32,961 nt of DNA from an uncultured delta proteobacterium (GTDB taxonomy: Bacteria; Bdellovibrionota_C; UBA2361; OMII01). Below, in pieces: positions 1 through 9,043 of this stretch (position 1 is the first letter of the stretch; the number at the start of each line of letters is the position of its first letter). The notes under the pieces were generated by a model that was given only the letters and a program-made list of their open reading frames with translations, was not told the DNA's origin and made no database searches. The translations under genes and the position numbers were made by a program. The stretch is taken from assembly GCA_903920005.1 (NCBI GenBank), contig CAIXKI010000095.1, positions 1 to 32,961 of the forward strand. The letters are read 5' to 3'.

Positions 1-132
1 CTCGAGATTATATATCCCTGGATCATAAGATCCCTAAAGGCATGTTGTAGACTACAACGTTGATAGGTTGGAGGTGTTAGCGTAGTAATACGTTCAGCTG
101 ACCAATACTAATTTGCCGTGAGGCTTAACCTT
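1..132 (+). rRNA. rrl: 23S ribosomal RNA, 3' end (partial)
   Basis: The sequence matches the conserved 3' terminal part of bacterial 23S rRNA. It has the block GTTGATAGGTTGGAGGTGT at 59-77, CAGCTGACCAATACTAAT (helix 101 region) and the terminal GTGAGGCTTAACC near 118-130. The gene enters from outside the left edge, so only about 130 nt are present. The exact mature 3' end is set by analogy with E. coli and may be off by a few bases. It is transcribed toward the 5S gene. Confidence 0.95.
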
Positions 133-313
133 TTTTCTTAAAGCGTTAAGCATAGTGTCTGAAGTTTAGACACAATTTAGAGAGCGGCTGGTTATTACGA
201 TAATAGCTGGTTGCGCTCGAGAATATTGATTCGCGGTAATAGACTTACCGCCACAATAAAGTTATTATCACTCGCACAGAAAACAGGATGTCCCTGAAGG
301 GGGCATCCGATTT
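133..313 (+). other. 23S-5S internal transcribed spacer
   Basis: This 181-nt spacer contains no tRNA. Two hairpins are visible. The first is GTGTCT (155-160) with AGACAC (168-173). The second is a composite stem made of CAGAAAA (277-283) with TTTTCTG (311-317) around an inner GGATG (286-290)/CATCC (304-308). The second hairpin runs into the 5S 5' end, so it could be part of the pre-5S processing structure. That role is inferred. Confidence 0.6.
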
Positions 314-423
314 TCTGGTGGCTCTACCTGAGAGGTCACACCCGTTCCCATTCCGAACACGGTAGTTAAGCTCTCAAAGGCCGATGATACTGGGATCTCC
401 CGGGAAAGTAGGTCGTTGCCAGA
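314..423 (+). rRNA. rrf: 5S ribosomal RNA
   Basis: This is a complete 5S rRNA gene of about 110 nt. It contains the conserved loop B/C segment CCCGTTCCCATTCCGAACAC, the following GTTAAGCTCTC and the loop E/helix IV region GGGAAAGTAGGTCG. Terminal helix I pairs the 5' TCTGG (314-318) with the 3' CCAGA (419-423). It lies downstream of 23S in the standard 16S-23S-5S order and is followed directly by a strong terminator. Confidence 0.95.
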
Positions 424-428
424 TTTAT

Positions 429-467
429 GCCCCATAAAGCAGAAATGCTTTGTGGGGCTTTTTTTTT
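429..467 (+). terminator. Rho-independent terminator of the rRNA operon
   Basis: A 12-bp stem pairs GCCCCATAAAGC (429-440) with GCTTTGTGGGGC (447-458), with one T-G wobble, around a 6-nt loop. It is followed by nine T residues (459-467). It lies a few bases after the 5S 3' end and ends the rRNA transcript. Confidence 0.93.
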
Positions 468-814
468 GCTCGCGGCGCGGGCTGATGAGCGATTTACCAT
501 AGACCCCTTCCTTCAGCTGGGATTCAACCCACCCGGGGTAGGATATTGGAGAGGTGTCTGCGGTGGCGAGTGCCCGAGCAAGGTGGCCCATGACGCCATG
601 AAAGCTTCCGCGGACTCGGGGCTTTAGCGGGAAGGCTTCGTTATCTTTCAGTAGGAGTCTTTCCCCTGAATAGCTTGTGTCCGGCTATCGAATTTCTAGA
701 GCCGACCTGAAGGCGTCGCTTTGTACTAACAGCTAGGCTCGTGATAAAACCGCTGTGGGCGAGGTGGTTGTGTAGGCCGCCATGGTTTTTTAGGTTGTTT
801 TCGGGGGCACTTCC
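468..814. other. Intergenic region without recognised gene
   Basis: About 350 bases lie between the rRNA terminator and the next gene. Short open frames here have no family resemblance or ribosome binding site. A segment near 521-532 (GGGATTCAACCC) recalls a tRNA T arm on the opposite strand, but the loop is one base short and no cloverleaf forms around it. I see nothing else to annotate. The promoter of the 815 gene presumably lies here. Confidence 0.5.
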
Positions 815-1180
815 ATGTCTAGGAAAGACCACGCTAAGCGCGTAGCGCGAGAGCGGAAGAAGCACGAGCAACGGAAGCAGGAGCACGAACGAAGCCGGCA
901 GTCGATGCGGACGTCGCCGGGAAAGGTGTTGAGAGATTTAAAGTCGCTTTTTAAGGAAGACGCGGCTAGGTCGATGATCCTTCTGTTTACTCAAGGTTTG
1001 CCGGTCGAAGAGATTGCGGTTCGCTCCAATGTCTCTATCGAACGGGTAAAAGAGTTGGGGGATAAGGTGAATAGCCTTCCTCCCTCTTTGAAGAAGCTTC
1101 TTGAGTCTAATCCAGAGGTCCTCCTGAACTCTAATGTTCTTCATGCAGGTCTTGAGGGCGTTAGGGAGACAGGGCTCTAA
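815..1180 (+). CDS. Small basic HTH-like hypothetical protein
   Basis: This is a 121-residue protein that I do not assign to a named family. Residues 1-35 are a very basic, Arg/Lys/His/Gln-rich helix. Residues about 50-90 contain LFTQGLPVEEIAVRSNVSIE, which has the spacing of a helix-turn-helix (a helix, a turn around RSNVS, then a recognition-like helix), as in sigma-70 region 4 or small DNA-binding proteins. The start follows a weak purine-rich stretch (GGGGG at 804-808). A perfect palindrome lies 12 bases after the stop. A nucleic-acid-binding role is plausible but inferred. Confidence 0.55.
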   Translation: MSRKDHAKRVARERKKHEQRKQEHERSRQSMRTSPGKVLRDLKSLFKEDAARSMILLFTQGLPVEEIAVRSNVSIERVKELGDKVNSLPPSLKKLLESNPEVLLNSNVLHAGLEGVRETGL

Positions 1181-1192
1181 TAGCGATTTTGT

Positions 1193-1226
1193 GCCAGGTA
1201 CTAATCGTTTCGCATTAGTACCTGGC
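1193..1226. repeat. REP-like perfect palindrome
   Basis: The 13-bp arms GCCAGGTACTAAT (1193-1205) and ATTAGTACCTGGC (1214-1226) are perfectly complementary around the 8-nt loop CGTTTCGC. No T-run follows on either strand, so this is not an ordinary intrinsic terminator. The arm begins GTGCCAGGTAC, a motif I associate from memory with dispersed intergenic palindromes linked to REP-associated tyrosine transposases. I see no second copy in this window. Confidence 0.6.
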
Positions 1227-1420
1227 TTACCATCACCTTGCCTCCCATATTTTTCTAAAACAAACCCCTTCCGACTTGTTCGGCATCGATTTGCACAATA
1301 CCTGTTTGATTTTACCACGGCCTCCCCCTACGATTGAGGTCGTCCGAAAACTAACGCGATCACACGGTACAGTGCTTGAGCCCCTCTCATAACGACAAAC
1401 AAACGAAACCCGGTGTTGTC

Positions 1421-2896
1421 ATGCCTCCACCTAATCCGATGGGGCTAAAGCTGCCCAGCAGGATTGAGGGGCAGGTTCACGCTACGATCTCTCCGGCTTC
1501 AAACTTTCATTGGCTCCTTGACGAGTCCCATTCCAGTATTCTTCGGCAGGCGAGTTGCGAGCGAGCTTGGTATTTGAGTTCGGGTCTAGAACGAGCGGTC
1601 GATATCCACGAGGTTGCGATCCTTAAATCCCTTTCAACGTACGGAGGTGCGTTTGGGACCGTCGTCCACGACGTTATTCGGAGAGCCCTCGATGCGCACC
1701 GCCAAGTCATAGCGGTTGACGGCCGCGCGTTGACGGAGTCAAGGCCACATGATTTTGACCGGGGGACTGCGGCCGGAGTTGAGCGGTTGTCCAGCATGAT
1801 CGAAAACTCTTGGCGAGAGTCCTTTCCTAACGGAAAGGCCTCTCGGGATCATCCCCGTTTTGTGGAGCATGTGAAGGCAAAGCACCACCTTGATATGCAT
1901 CGAGGGGCCTCGCCTCCTACTGCTTCAGAAAGGCATCCGGACCAAGCCACTGTCGAAAGCCTTAAGGCACAGCTTCGAGAGACTGCTCGAAGATGGCTGG
2001 ACCTCTTTTATCTCGATACCGAGGATGTTTTTCGAGAAGATCCGAGAGGCTTGATCCCTCCAGGGGGATTGCGAAACATCGATCCGGCGCTCATCATTGA
2101 AGCCGAGGAAAAGAGTGTCAGTTACCTGAAGCAGGATACGTTTGAGCTTTTGGCAAAAGGGGCACTATCGCTTCCTTTCTACGAGCTGGATGTTGCCATC
2201 GCGAACGCTCCGGTGAGTGTATTGCAAAAAGCAGGGATTCCCGGGCGCTTCCAGTTCAGAATCCGAGACGTAATCGATTTTGTCTATCTTACCTTTACAC
2301 AGAAGGGAGAGCCTCGGCTCGTTGCGATGGACTGGAAGACCAACTCGTTGGATGAGCACACCGGCGCCCCCTCGTACGTGACACAACAGGCACACCTCGA
2401 GCAGCTGAAACATCATGCGGTGTATCTGCTGCAGCGGTATCACGATATCTTTCAACGATATGACAAGGAGATAACTCTCGCCTTTCAACGATCTGGAAAA
2501 CACAAACCGGCGCTCCCACAGATGCTGTCATCGGAGATGGTATTCGTCGGGGACGTCTATCTGTCGGGTGATAATTTGGGCGCACAGTATCGGTTCAAAC
2601 CAAAGTGCGCTGCGGATCTCGACCTCGATATCTTCATAGCCGATATTCGGGAGCGATTAGCGCGGAAGGTGCAAAAGTTCATCTCTGTAGATCCAATTAA
2701 AACAGAGCTCGACCGGTGGCCTCCCACTGGACTTACAAAAAATCAGTGTGAGGGATGCACTCAAGCTCCGATCTGTCCTGATGTCCCCCCGGAGATTCGA
2801 ACGGAATGGCCGGCGTCGGTAGGCGCATTGCTTGAGAGATTAGTCGTACCGGCAACAGATGTCAGAAACGGTACCCGGAGCTCACCAAACAGCTAA
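1421..2896 (+). CDS. PD-(D/E)XK superfamily nuclease, RecB/AddB/Cas4-like with Fe-S cysteines
   Basis: This is a RecB-type nuclease. Numbering here is from an upstream TTG at 1376 (506 aa); ATG 1421 is residue 16 and is preferred only because neither start has a clear ribosome binding site. A cysteine sits in SCERAWYL (C61), followed by the GTVVHD motif with H98. The catalytic pair is D301 in VIDFVYL and D319/K321 in AMDWKTNS, with the QxxxxxxY helix at 343-350. Near the C terminus is C458-x2-C461-x5-C467. One early Cys plus C-x2-C-x5-C is the 4Fe-4S arrangement of AddB, Cas4 and Dna2. The family cuts DNA ends in recombination or CRISPR adaptation. No cas or addA partner is nearby, so the role here is open: repair, or end processing with the large helicase at 5747-9043. 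Confidence 0.82.
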   Translation: MPPPNPMGLKLPSRIEGQVHATISPASNFHWLLDESHSSILRQASCERAWYLSSGLERAVDIHEVAILKSLSTYGGAFGTVVHDVIRRALDAHRQVIAVDGRALTESRPHDFDRGTAAGVERLSSMIENSWRESFPNGKASRDHPRFVEHVKAKHHLDMHRGASPPTASERHPDQATVESLKAQLRETARRWLDLFYLDTEDVFREDPRGLIPPGGLRNIDPALIIEAEEKSVSYLKQDTFELLAKGALSLPFYELDVAIANAPVSVLQKAGIPGRFQFRIRDVIDFVYLTFTQKGEPRLVAMDWKTNSLDEHTGAPSYVTQQAHLEQLKHHAVYLLQRYHDIFQRYDKEITLAFQRSGKHKPALPQMLSSEMVFVGDVYLSGDNLGAQYRFKPKCAADLDLDIFIADIRERLARKVQKFISVDPIKTELDRWPPTGLTKNQCEGCTQAPICPDVPPEIRTEWPASVGALLERLVVPATDVRNGTRSSPNS

Positions 2897-3204
2897 TACT
2901 ATTGTGGTCCCTTTGTTCCGGTCTGGCATGGATACTTCCGCGATTCTGAGATCTTGCAGAGCGCGGCAAAGCCGCCAATAAAAGGGAGCAGATACGACGG
3001 CACTTTTTTAATCTCCCCTGATTCGGCCAGCCTAAAAGGCCCTGTCTTTTTAACGGATTCTGGAAAAAGCTAGCGTGGCCATGCGTGGAGAGGATATCTT
3101 CTCCTGGATGGCAGCCACCGGGCGTGGCCAGATCCCGGCCAGATAGAGTTGGCGCCTGCGGATACCCACGAACTATATTTTTAAAAGTGCGGCGACGCCT
3201 ACTC

Positions 3205-4353
3205 ATGCGATCATCTTCATCAAGTATCCGAGTCTTTGTAGCTTTGTGTGTCGGTACGCTCATCGCGATCCTGTATTCACTCGCATACCATGACCCCTCG
3301 AGCTCAGTACTCGTGGTCGGAGACCTTCCTGGATTTTACGGCTTAGGAAGGCTTGTCATTGAGGGTAAGGGGCATAACCTCTTCGATATTGAACTCCAAC
3401 GAGAAGTCCAAAATCGGTTTTGGCCCGCGATATCGGGGCGCGTTCTATTTACACTTTATCCGCCGTTCGTCGCGGGAATTATGAGTTTGGTCGCGTGGAT
3501 GCCACCGAGGATTCTTCAATGCCTATTTGCCGCCACGTTGACTGCCCTACTTGTATGGTCGGTTCGAGAGGAGATTAAAGACCGATTCATCGAACGACTA
3601 TCACTTATTCTCTTCTCTCTCCCCGTACTACTAAGCATCGTAGGAATACAGAATACCGCTCTATCCATCGCCCTTATTGTTGTAACTCGCAAACTCCTCC
3701 GAGATCGCCGCGATCTGGCTGCCGGACTGGTAGCGGGAGCGCTCCTCTACAAGCCACATGTTGGTCTCCTGTTCATCGCGTTGATGGCGGTCTCCGCGCA
3801 CTTTAATTTTATTCGAGGCGTAGTCATAACCGCCCTCCTGGAATACGTGATCGGATACGCCATCACAGGGGATGAGTGGCTAGGTCGTTGGATGATCGAG
3901 ATTCGCAGCTTCTCTTCCGCGCGAGCCGGGGTTGATGGCTACCAGATGACCAGCGTTCTGCAGGCGCTTGGGAGTACCGCAGCTCCAGCGTTGGAGATAG
4001 TAGGTTTAGTGGGTTTTTTCGCGCTTCTGAGTGGTGCCTCGTTTGTCCAGCGCCATCAACCTCAATCAGTGTCTCGAATCGTGGACCTCTTTCTGGTTGC
4101 TTTTCCCCTCTTTGTTCCTCAGACTATGTTTTACGATCTGGGTATATCGATCTTCATCCTCTTCACTCGAATACCGCTTACGACAACCCGCTCCCTTAGA
4201 GTCGCGGTTTTAGCGGTTCTTGCGCTCAATGCTTGTGTTTTTTTTCGTACAGCGCCGCTTACTCTTGTACCTCTCGCTGCTCTTTTGGTTGCCAGCTACG
4301 CTCTAATCATGGATCGCATGTCCTATCGTCGGGCGCCAGGCTCCACGCTGTGA
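3205..4353 (+). CDS. GT87 (DUF2029) family integral membrane glycosyltransferase
   Basis: This 382-residue multi-pass membrane protein resembles the DUF2029/GT87 family, which uses polyprenyl-phosphate sugars such as mannose on the outer face of the inner membrane. Supporting features are the N-terminal membrane helix (about 9-28), an Asp in VVGDLPGFYGLGRLV (D40), the conserved YPPF at 85-88, GIQNTALSIAL at 148-158, and AAGLVAGALLYKPHVGLLF ending near 190. Several hydrophobic helices follow. ATG 3205 is chosen because the frame upstream (to GTG 3085) encodes an implausible Arg/Pro-rich extension before the first membrane helix. No good ribosome binding site is visible. The acceptor is unknown. 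Confidence 0.72.
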   Translation: MRSSSSSIRVFVALCVGTLIAILYSLAYHDPSSSVLVVGDLPGFYGLGRLVIEGKGHNLFDIELQREVQNRFWPAISGRVLFTLYPPFVAGIMSLVAWMPPRILQCLFAATLTALLVWSVREEIKDRFIERLSLILFSLPVLLSIVGIQNTALSIALIVVTRKLLRDRRDLAAGLVAGALLYKPHVGLLFIALMAVSAHFNFIRGVVITALLEYVIGYAITGDEWLGRWMIEIRSFSSARAGVDGYQMTSVLQALGSTAAPALEIVGLVGFFALLSGASFVQRHQPQSVSRIVDLFLVAFPLFVPQTMFYDLGISIFILFTRIPLTTTRSLRVAVLAVLALNACVFFRTAPLTLVPLAALLVASYALIMDRMSYRRAPGSTL

Positions 4354-4644
4354 GATCCTCTACGTAACGTAAACGAACACACTGCGAAATATCCCCCGGG
4401 TACAGCGCTGCTGTTGGGAGTGCGCCCAAGAAGAAAGTGTTTCATGACGCTACTCATTGCCGAGGCATTGAAAATGCGGATAGTTAAACCCAGTTCCTCG
4501 TAATGAGTATTCACGCGAAAGCGATGAACGAGATCCTTTCACCGGGCATGAATAGAGCGCCCGACAAGGTAGAGAATTGAAATGATCGGACGTCTAGGTG
4601 TGAGGGCTTGAATATCCGGCTAGCTCAAACGACAAGCGCATCCC

Positions 4645-5583
4645 ATGTATATGCAGCAGGTTAAGGACGTCATTACAACAGGGAGATCCGGTATCGCGGC
4701 CTTATCTTCTCATCCCGTAAGACCTTTAGTAGGGACAGTTGGAAGCACTATTGTAGACGCGGCGCGTGCCCTGCAACGCGACGAAACGAGTGGAGGTGAT
4801 CTTAGGGCTCTAACCGAAAGTTTGATGCGCGCTCGTGATTTCGCCTTGGGCGAGAAAATAGCGCACGGAATGGTCGTTACCTTTGGTACAGGCGCAGCTC
4901 AGATTCATATTAGCAATACTGAGATTAAGCCAATATTGCTTAGTTTGCGGGAGTACGGACACAAACTATCCGAGTGCATAGAGAGATATCAACAGCTCTT
5001 AGGTATGACCCCAAGTAAAGCGGGATTTCGGGTCTTTTCACTCGTGCTAAAAAAAATCATTGATGATGTTCAAGTGAATAGAGAGCTTAAGACAATCTGT
5101 AATGAGGCCCTCGATATCGATCTGCGGTTACCCCAGGATCCTCAGTGGCTGCGACAGGTAGTCGTTCCGATTAACGGGGTAGAAACAAGAGTCACCCTTT
5201 CAATCAGTCCGGTTCCACTGTTTTCGCGGGCCATTCTCCGTACCTTACATACAGACGTACCGAGTAAGGATACGCATAATCGGTACGGGTACCAAGTGAA
5301 GATAGAACCTGAGATCGCTCGGGAGAGCCTCGCTCTTCGTGACGTAAAGGCTCGGGCACGGCAGGCAGTCGCCGTTATTGTTCAAGCGAGCCCAATCCTA
5401 GTAATTGCGTTTGCGGTATCGCTGGTTCCTTCATCCGACCTGCTACCACAAGTTAGCTCGAGCCCGCGAGTGCAGGAGGGGTTGGGTGAGGCTGTGAAGC
5501 TGCTCGCCACCGTAGGGGCGGGGTTGGTCTCGTTTGCTACGGACCGCTTTATTGCACGGCGTAGATTGATGCCCGACACCTAG
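4645..5583 (+). CDS. Hypothetical protein with C-terminal membrane hairpin
   Basis: I do not recognise this 312-residue protein. The first roughly 235 residues look soluble and mixed alpha/beta, with a helical section about 65-165 and a segment about 175-215 that alternates beta-type residues. Two hydrophobic stretches follow, at about 241-262 (AVAVIVQASPILVIAFAVSL) and about 285-302, and a basic tail ARRRLMPDT ends the protein. This suggests a cytoplasmic domain anchored by a C-terminal hairpin. No ribosome binding site precedes ATG 4645; the Met two codons later is an alternative. The next gene is convergent. Confidence 0.6.
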   Translation: MYMQQVKDVITTGRSGIAALSSHPVRPLVGTVGSTIVDAARALQRDETSGGDLRALTESLMRARDFALGEKIAHGMVVTFGTGAAQIHISNTEIKPILLSLREYGHKLSECIERYQQLLGMTPSKAGFRVFSLVLKKIIDDVQVNRELKTICNEALDIDLRLPQDPQWLRQVVVPINGVETRVTLSISPVPLFSRAILRTLHTDVPSKDTHNRYGYQVKIEPEIARESLALRDVKARARQAVAVIVQASPILVIAFAVSLVPSSDLLPQVSSSPRVQEGLGEAVKLLATVGAGLVSFATDRFIARRRLMPDT

Positions 5584-5640
5584 CCATGTGTTGAGGGTTC
5601 GTTAGGCGTACCATTTTTCGATTCTATGTAAGGGAACGTT

Positions 5641-5658
5641 CACGAAAAGCCTTTCGTG
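5641..5658. repeat. Short hairpin between convergent genes
   Basis: CACGAAA (5641-5647) and TTTCGTG (5652-5658) form a perfect 7-bp stem with loop AGCC. It lies in the 163-bp space between the ends of two convergent genes. There is no T-tract on either strand. It may help end transcription or stabilise 3' ends, but this is weak evidence. Confidence 0.4.
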
Positions 5659-5746
5659 TACCGATAGTTAATGCCGTTGCTGTCCAGTCGGTGCTTTTTG
5701 GCCCTTTAGATTGTGCGCGGAGTGCCCAATAATGAAACTGTGGAAG

Positions 5747-8700
5747 CTAGTCCGTTCCAGGCGTCTCTATCTCTCGCCAACTCTCCGACTGCGTGAGCGT
5801 CCGCTTCATCCAAGAATACTTGTTGATGGCGCTCAAGAAGAGATACCTCTCGAACGTGTTTTGAGTTACGTGATAAAAGCATTGTCCTACCCGACCGAAG
5901 AAATTGTCTCCTTTGGGTCGTCCAGCTCTCCCGATAGTCTGGAGTAGCTTTTGCGCGTCGGCGTGCATGGTATAGAGGTGCGCTTCTGCCGCGGCGGAGA
6001 GGTTGTGCCCGACCGCCAGACGGCTTGTCGCCACAATAATGTCAGCCCGGCGATGCGCGCCATCGGTTGGGGCTTCAAAAGCATCACGAATCTCTTTGAA
6101 CGGCGAGAGGAACTTTTTTGAGGGAACATCTGGCTCGGCTTGTAATGCTGTAAGGCTATCGGCTAAATCAGCAGCGAAGCCATCTCCTTCCCCGGAAACG
6201 AAAGCGACGCGAACTCCGCGCGTGTGAAAACGGTGGTGGAGTCGGAGAGCCAAGTAACGAGTGAGGTATCGCGGCTCGGCGAATATCAGAATCCCGCGAG
6301 CCTCCTTGTCCGCCAAACGTTCTTCGATATGACTAAATAGCTGCCCCTCTTTTTGATGTTCAACCCCAGGGTTTTGTGACATCTGATGAGTCGCAAGGCG
6401 AAGGAAGAGCTGTTTGCGGTCAAGCGGATCTATCGGGATAAGACGATCCGGAATAGCAAATGCCCGTTGAAGGGCATCACGGCCTGAGGTTGCCTGAAGG
6501 AGGTGATAGAAGGGGGTGTCTGCGGCGATCTGTCTGATAATTCCGCGATAATCGGGGCTTTTCACGAAGTTTTGAATAAGGGGAAGGGTTCCAGCTCTCC
6601 GCGAAGATTCAAGCATATGGGGGAACCACGTATCCGCGAAATCGTATAGAAAGGGGAATCGCCCCCCTGAGCTTAGAGGGGCCATAGCCGCGTTCACGCT
6701 TCCGATACGCCCTAAATTTATAGACGCGTTCGCTGTTTCTTTTGAGGCTCTGCCCAAGAGTTCTCCAACCGGTAGCCCTGCTTTTTTGCGACGCTCGAGG
6801 GCTGTTTTGATCTCCTCTCGGAGTTCTTGTAGCTCAGCTTTAAGCTCATTCACTCGATGAGCGGTCGGTGCCGAAAAGCTTATGATGTGGGGTTTTCGTT
6901 GAAGCTTTTGTCTGTTGTGAAAGAGGGTTGCTGTTTCTCGCCCCTCAGCTTGATTAAAAAGCGTTCTTCCGTTTAAGAGCTGTTCCCGAGCGTCGATGTA
7001 CGGAAGTAACGCGAAGTGAGAGAGCTCGCGCAGGAGAGTGGTAAGTTGGGGTGTAATGGTTGACGCGACAAGGACGTGATTCTTAAGGGGCTGCGGAATT
7101 GAGGGAACAAGGGAGCCCTCGTGGCCTGGCAGGAGCGCTTGCTTCTCAGAGAGGTCCTCGTCATCCCGAACTGGGGTTCCGGAGAGCGCGAGGATGGGGA
7201 CGCCCGTAGCGCGGGCTTCGCGAATGAGGCGAGCCATTTCGTGATCACCTTCGGCCGTTTGGAATTCGTCAACCACCAGAAGCGAAAGCGAATCATAGCC
7301 GCTGCCCGGTGGAGCGGTGTTGAGGGAAGTTCTGAGAGTGCCTGGAGTTCCTACAAGGATCTTGTTGGAGTCATTCGAGATAATCGCCCGCCTCCGCGCG
7401 GTAGATGTTTTGCCGTTCAAGATGGCGACATCGGAGTCTTTAAGGTCGATGAATCGAAGGAACTCCTCCTTTGCTTGCGGGCATAAGTCTACGTTAGGGG
7501 TTGCGTACCCGATGCGAAATCCGCGTCGACACATCTGTGGCGTTGACGGAGAGTTGCCGAGCCGAATAGCCATCACCATTGACGCAAATGCCGTCTTTCC
7601 GGAGCCGGTTGGGGATTTATAGAGCCAGTTAAAAGAATCGGCGGCGATCATTCGCAGCAGCTCTTGCGTTTGATCCGCCCGAGGGATGAGGGCGCTTTTG
7701 ATGTTCGCGATTCCGAGCATTGAGTTCAGCTGAGAGACGTCCCTGGGCAACGTTTCCGGATCGATCTCTGGTAGAGGCTTCAGGGGTGGTTTCGGAGCAG
7801 GGGGTGGTTTTAGGGAATCGAGGGTTTGTTGGTCGAACAGAGAGGGCTCCTGTGGGCGCGGTAATTCGACCACCAAAGAGCCCCGTTTCGGCTGAGAGTG
7901 CGGATCGGCGCCTCGAAATGGGGACAATGGCGCTTCAGACGTTTTTGGTATGCTTGGGGCGGGGAGAGGTGCTTCAGAGGAACTCGCTAGGCACAGTTGG
8001 CTAACCTTCTCATCCAGTGTGAAGAGCTCTGATGTCGTTTGCAGGATAGAAATATGTCCATTTCTAAAGAGCGCTTGTAGATGCGAAAGGGCTGCTGGCG
8101 AAAGAGGGTTGATCTTTGCCTTCTCGATGAACAGAGGAGAGTGGAGCACCACTGATGTGTGATCCTCACTCGCAAAGAGGTGTGCCTGACGCACCGAGCA
8201 TACGAAGACGCGCTGAGCTATCTCTGGGAGAGGTGCCTCATTATCGGGAGGTTCTGTGCGAAAGTTCTTGGAGTTCTCTGGGAGTTTGTTACGGAGGCGC
8301 GCTACGAGGAGGCCGGTCTCGTCGGGCGCGGTGATGACGATGAGGCGGCGAACTGACGGAGAGTCCGCCGCTACAAAGTCCTTTATTCGTTGAATAATGG
8401 TAGCTTCCTTCGTATGCGCGCGTTCTAATAGATGACACTCCCTTGAGAGTCGCTCTAAGGCCTGCTGGCCCTCTTTGCCAGTTGGGAGCGACGAACGAGA
8501 GATTGGGGAGCCTCCTATTGATGACAGCTGAATATTTAAGGCGCTCAATAAGAGAGGGTGGCTGTAAAGTCTTTTGATGTGAGGATGTGTCTCTAACGCA
8601 GGGTCCGCGGCCGCGCTCGCTTGTTGGTAAGCTCGCAAAAGGAAGCTGGGGCTTCCGTAAGAAGCGAGAAGAGAGGCAAGGTGCGTTAACTCATAGAGTC

Positions 8701-9043
8701 CGTTGAAAAGACTTCGCCCCTCCGTGACGTCGCTACTTCTCACGTCTTCAAGAGTTTTCACTACCTGAGTGTACGCAGCCCACGGACCTACAAATGGCGG
8801 AGCCTTCCGCTCTATTTCCGCTCGAGTGTCTGGCGGGAGGACTTCGAGCGTCTGTTCGTTGCGCCCGATGAGAGTGTTGACCTGTTTAAAGATGGTCGCC
8901 CATAAAGTCGCCAGCTTTTCTAAGCTTGCGGTTTGGTCCGGAGAAAGGGGAGAGGTATCACGGGGATCGACAAAAGAGATCTCGCTTAGTGAGGGAAGCG
9001 AGATAGGCCCGGAAGATGGCGGTGAGGAGCGAGGCGGTATCAT
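5747..9043 (-). CDS. Large superfamily 2 DEAD/DEAH-like helicase
   Basis: This 1098-residue SF2 helicase has a complete motif set: Walker A SPTGSGKT (477-484), Ia near YATPNVDLCPQ (513-523), Ib VGTPGTLRT (564-572), motif II DEFQ (592-595), III SGTP (621-624), IV ILIFAEP (918-924), V ATSRLAVGHNL (1005-1015) and VI QTIGRAGRP (1035-1043). Residues 1-350 are an unrecognised helical domain. Residues 355-430 are a Pro/Ser-rich linker. About 290 residues separate motifs III and IV, with a coiled-coil-like stretch near 730-755, so there is a large insertion between the two RecA lobes, as in Hef/RIG-I-like helicases. ATG 9043 is preceded by GAGG. The substrate (DNA or RNA) is unknown, and no confident subfamily fits. 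Confidence 0.85.
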   Translation of the reverse strand: MIPPRSSPPSSGPISLPSLSEISFVDPRDTSPLSPDQTASLEKLATLWATIFKQVNTLIGRNEQTLEVLPPDTRAEIERKAPPFVGPWAAYTQVVKTLEDVRSSDVTEGRSLFNGLYELTHLASLLASYGSPSFLLRAYQQASAAADPALETHPHIKRLYSHPLLLSALNIQLSSIGGSPISRSSLPTGKEGQQALERLSRECHLLERAHTKEATIIQRIKDFVAADSPSVRRLIVITAPDETGLLVARLRNKLPENSKNFRTEPPDNEAPLPEIAQRVFVCSVRQAHLFASEDHTSVVLHSPLFIEKAKINPLSPAALSHLQALFRNGHISILQTTSELFTLDEKVSQLCLASSSEAPLPAPSIPKTSEAPLSPFRGADPHSQPKRGSLVVELPRPQEPSLFDQQTLDSLKPPPAPKPPLKPLPEIDPETLPRDVSQLNSMLGIANIKSALIPRADQTQELLRMIAADSFNWLYKSPTGSGKTAFASMVMAIRLGNSPSTPQMCRRGFRIGYATPNVDLCPQAKEEFLRFIDLKDSDVAILNGKTSTARRRAIISNDSNKILVGTPGTLRTSLNTAPPGSGYDSLSLLVVDEFQTAEGDHEMARLIREARATGVPILALSGTPVRDDEDLSEKQALLPGHEGSLVPSIPQPLKNHVLVASTITPQLTTLLRELSHFALLPYIDAREQLLNGRTLFNQAEGRETATLFHNRQKLQRKPHIISFSAPTAHRVNELKAELQELREEIKTALERRKKAGLPVGELLGRASKETANASINLGRIGSVNAAMAPLSSGGRFPFLYDFADTWFPHMLESSRRAGTLPLIQNFVKSPDYRGIIRQIAADTPFYHLLQATSGRDALQRAFAIPDRLIPIDPLDRKQLFLRLATHQMSQNPGVEHQKEGQLFSHIEERLADKEARGILIFAEPRYLTRYLALRLHHRFHTRGVRVAFVSGEGDGFAADLADSLTALQAEPDVPSKKFLSPFKEIRDAFEAPTDGAHRRADIIVATSRLAVGHNLSAAAEAHLYTMHADAQKLLQTIGRAGRPKGDNFFGRVGQCFYHVTQNTFERYLFLSAINKYSWMKRTLTQSESWREIETPGTD

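Noticed and set aside
490-600. Possible tRNA on the minus strand (GGGTTGAATCCC T-arm-like motif)
   Set aside because: The loop is one base short of TTCRANY and no acceptor, D or anticodon stems form around it.
3085-3204. GTG start giving a 40-residue N-terminal extension of the GT87 protein
   Set aside because: The extension is Arg/Pro/Gly-rich and precedes the first membrane helix without family support.
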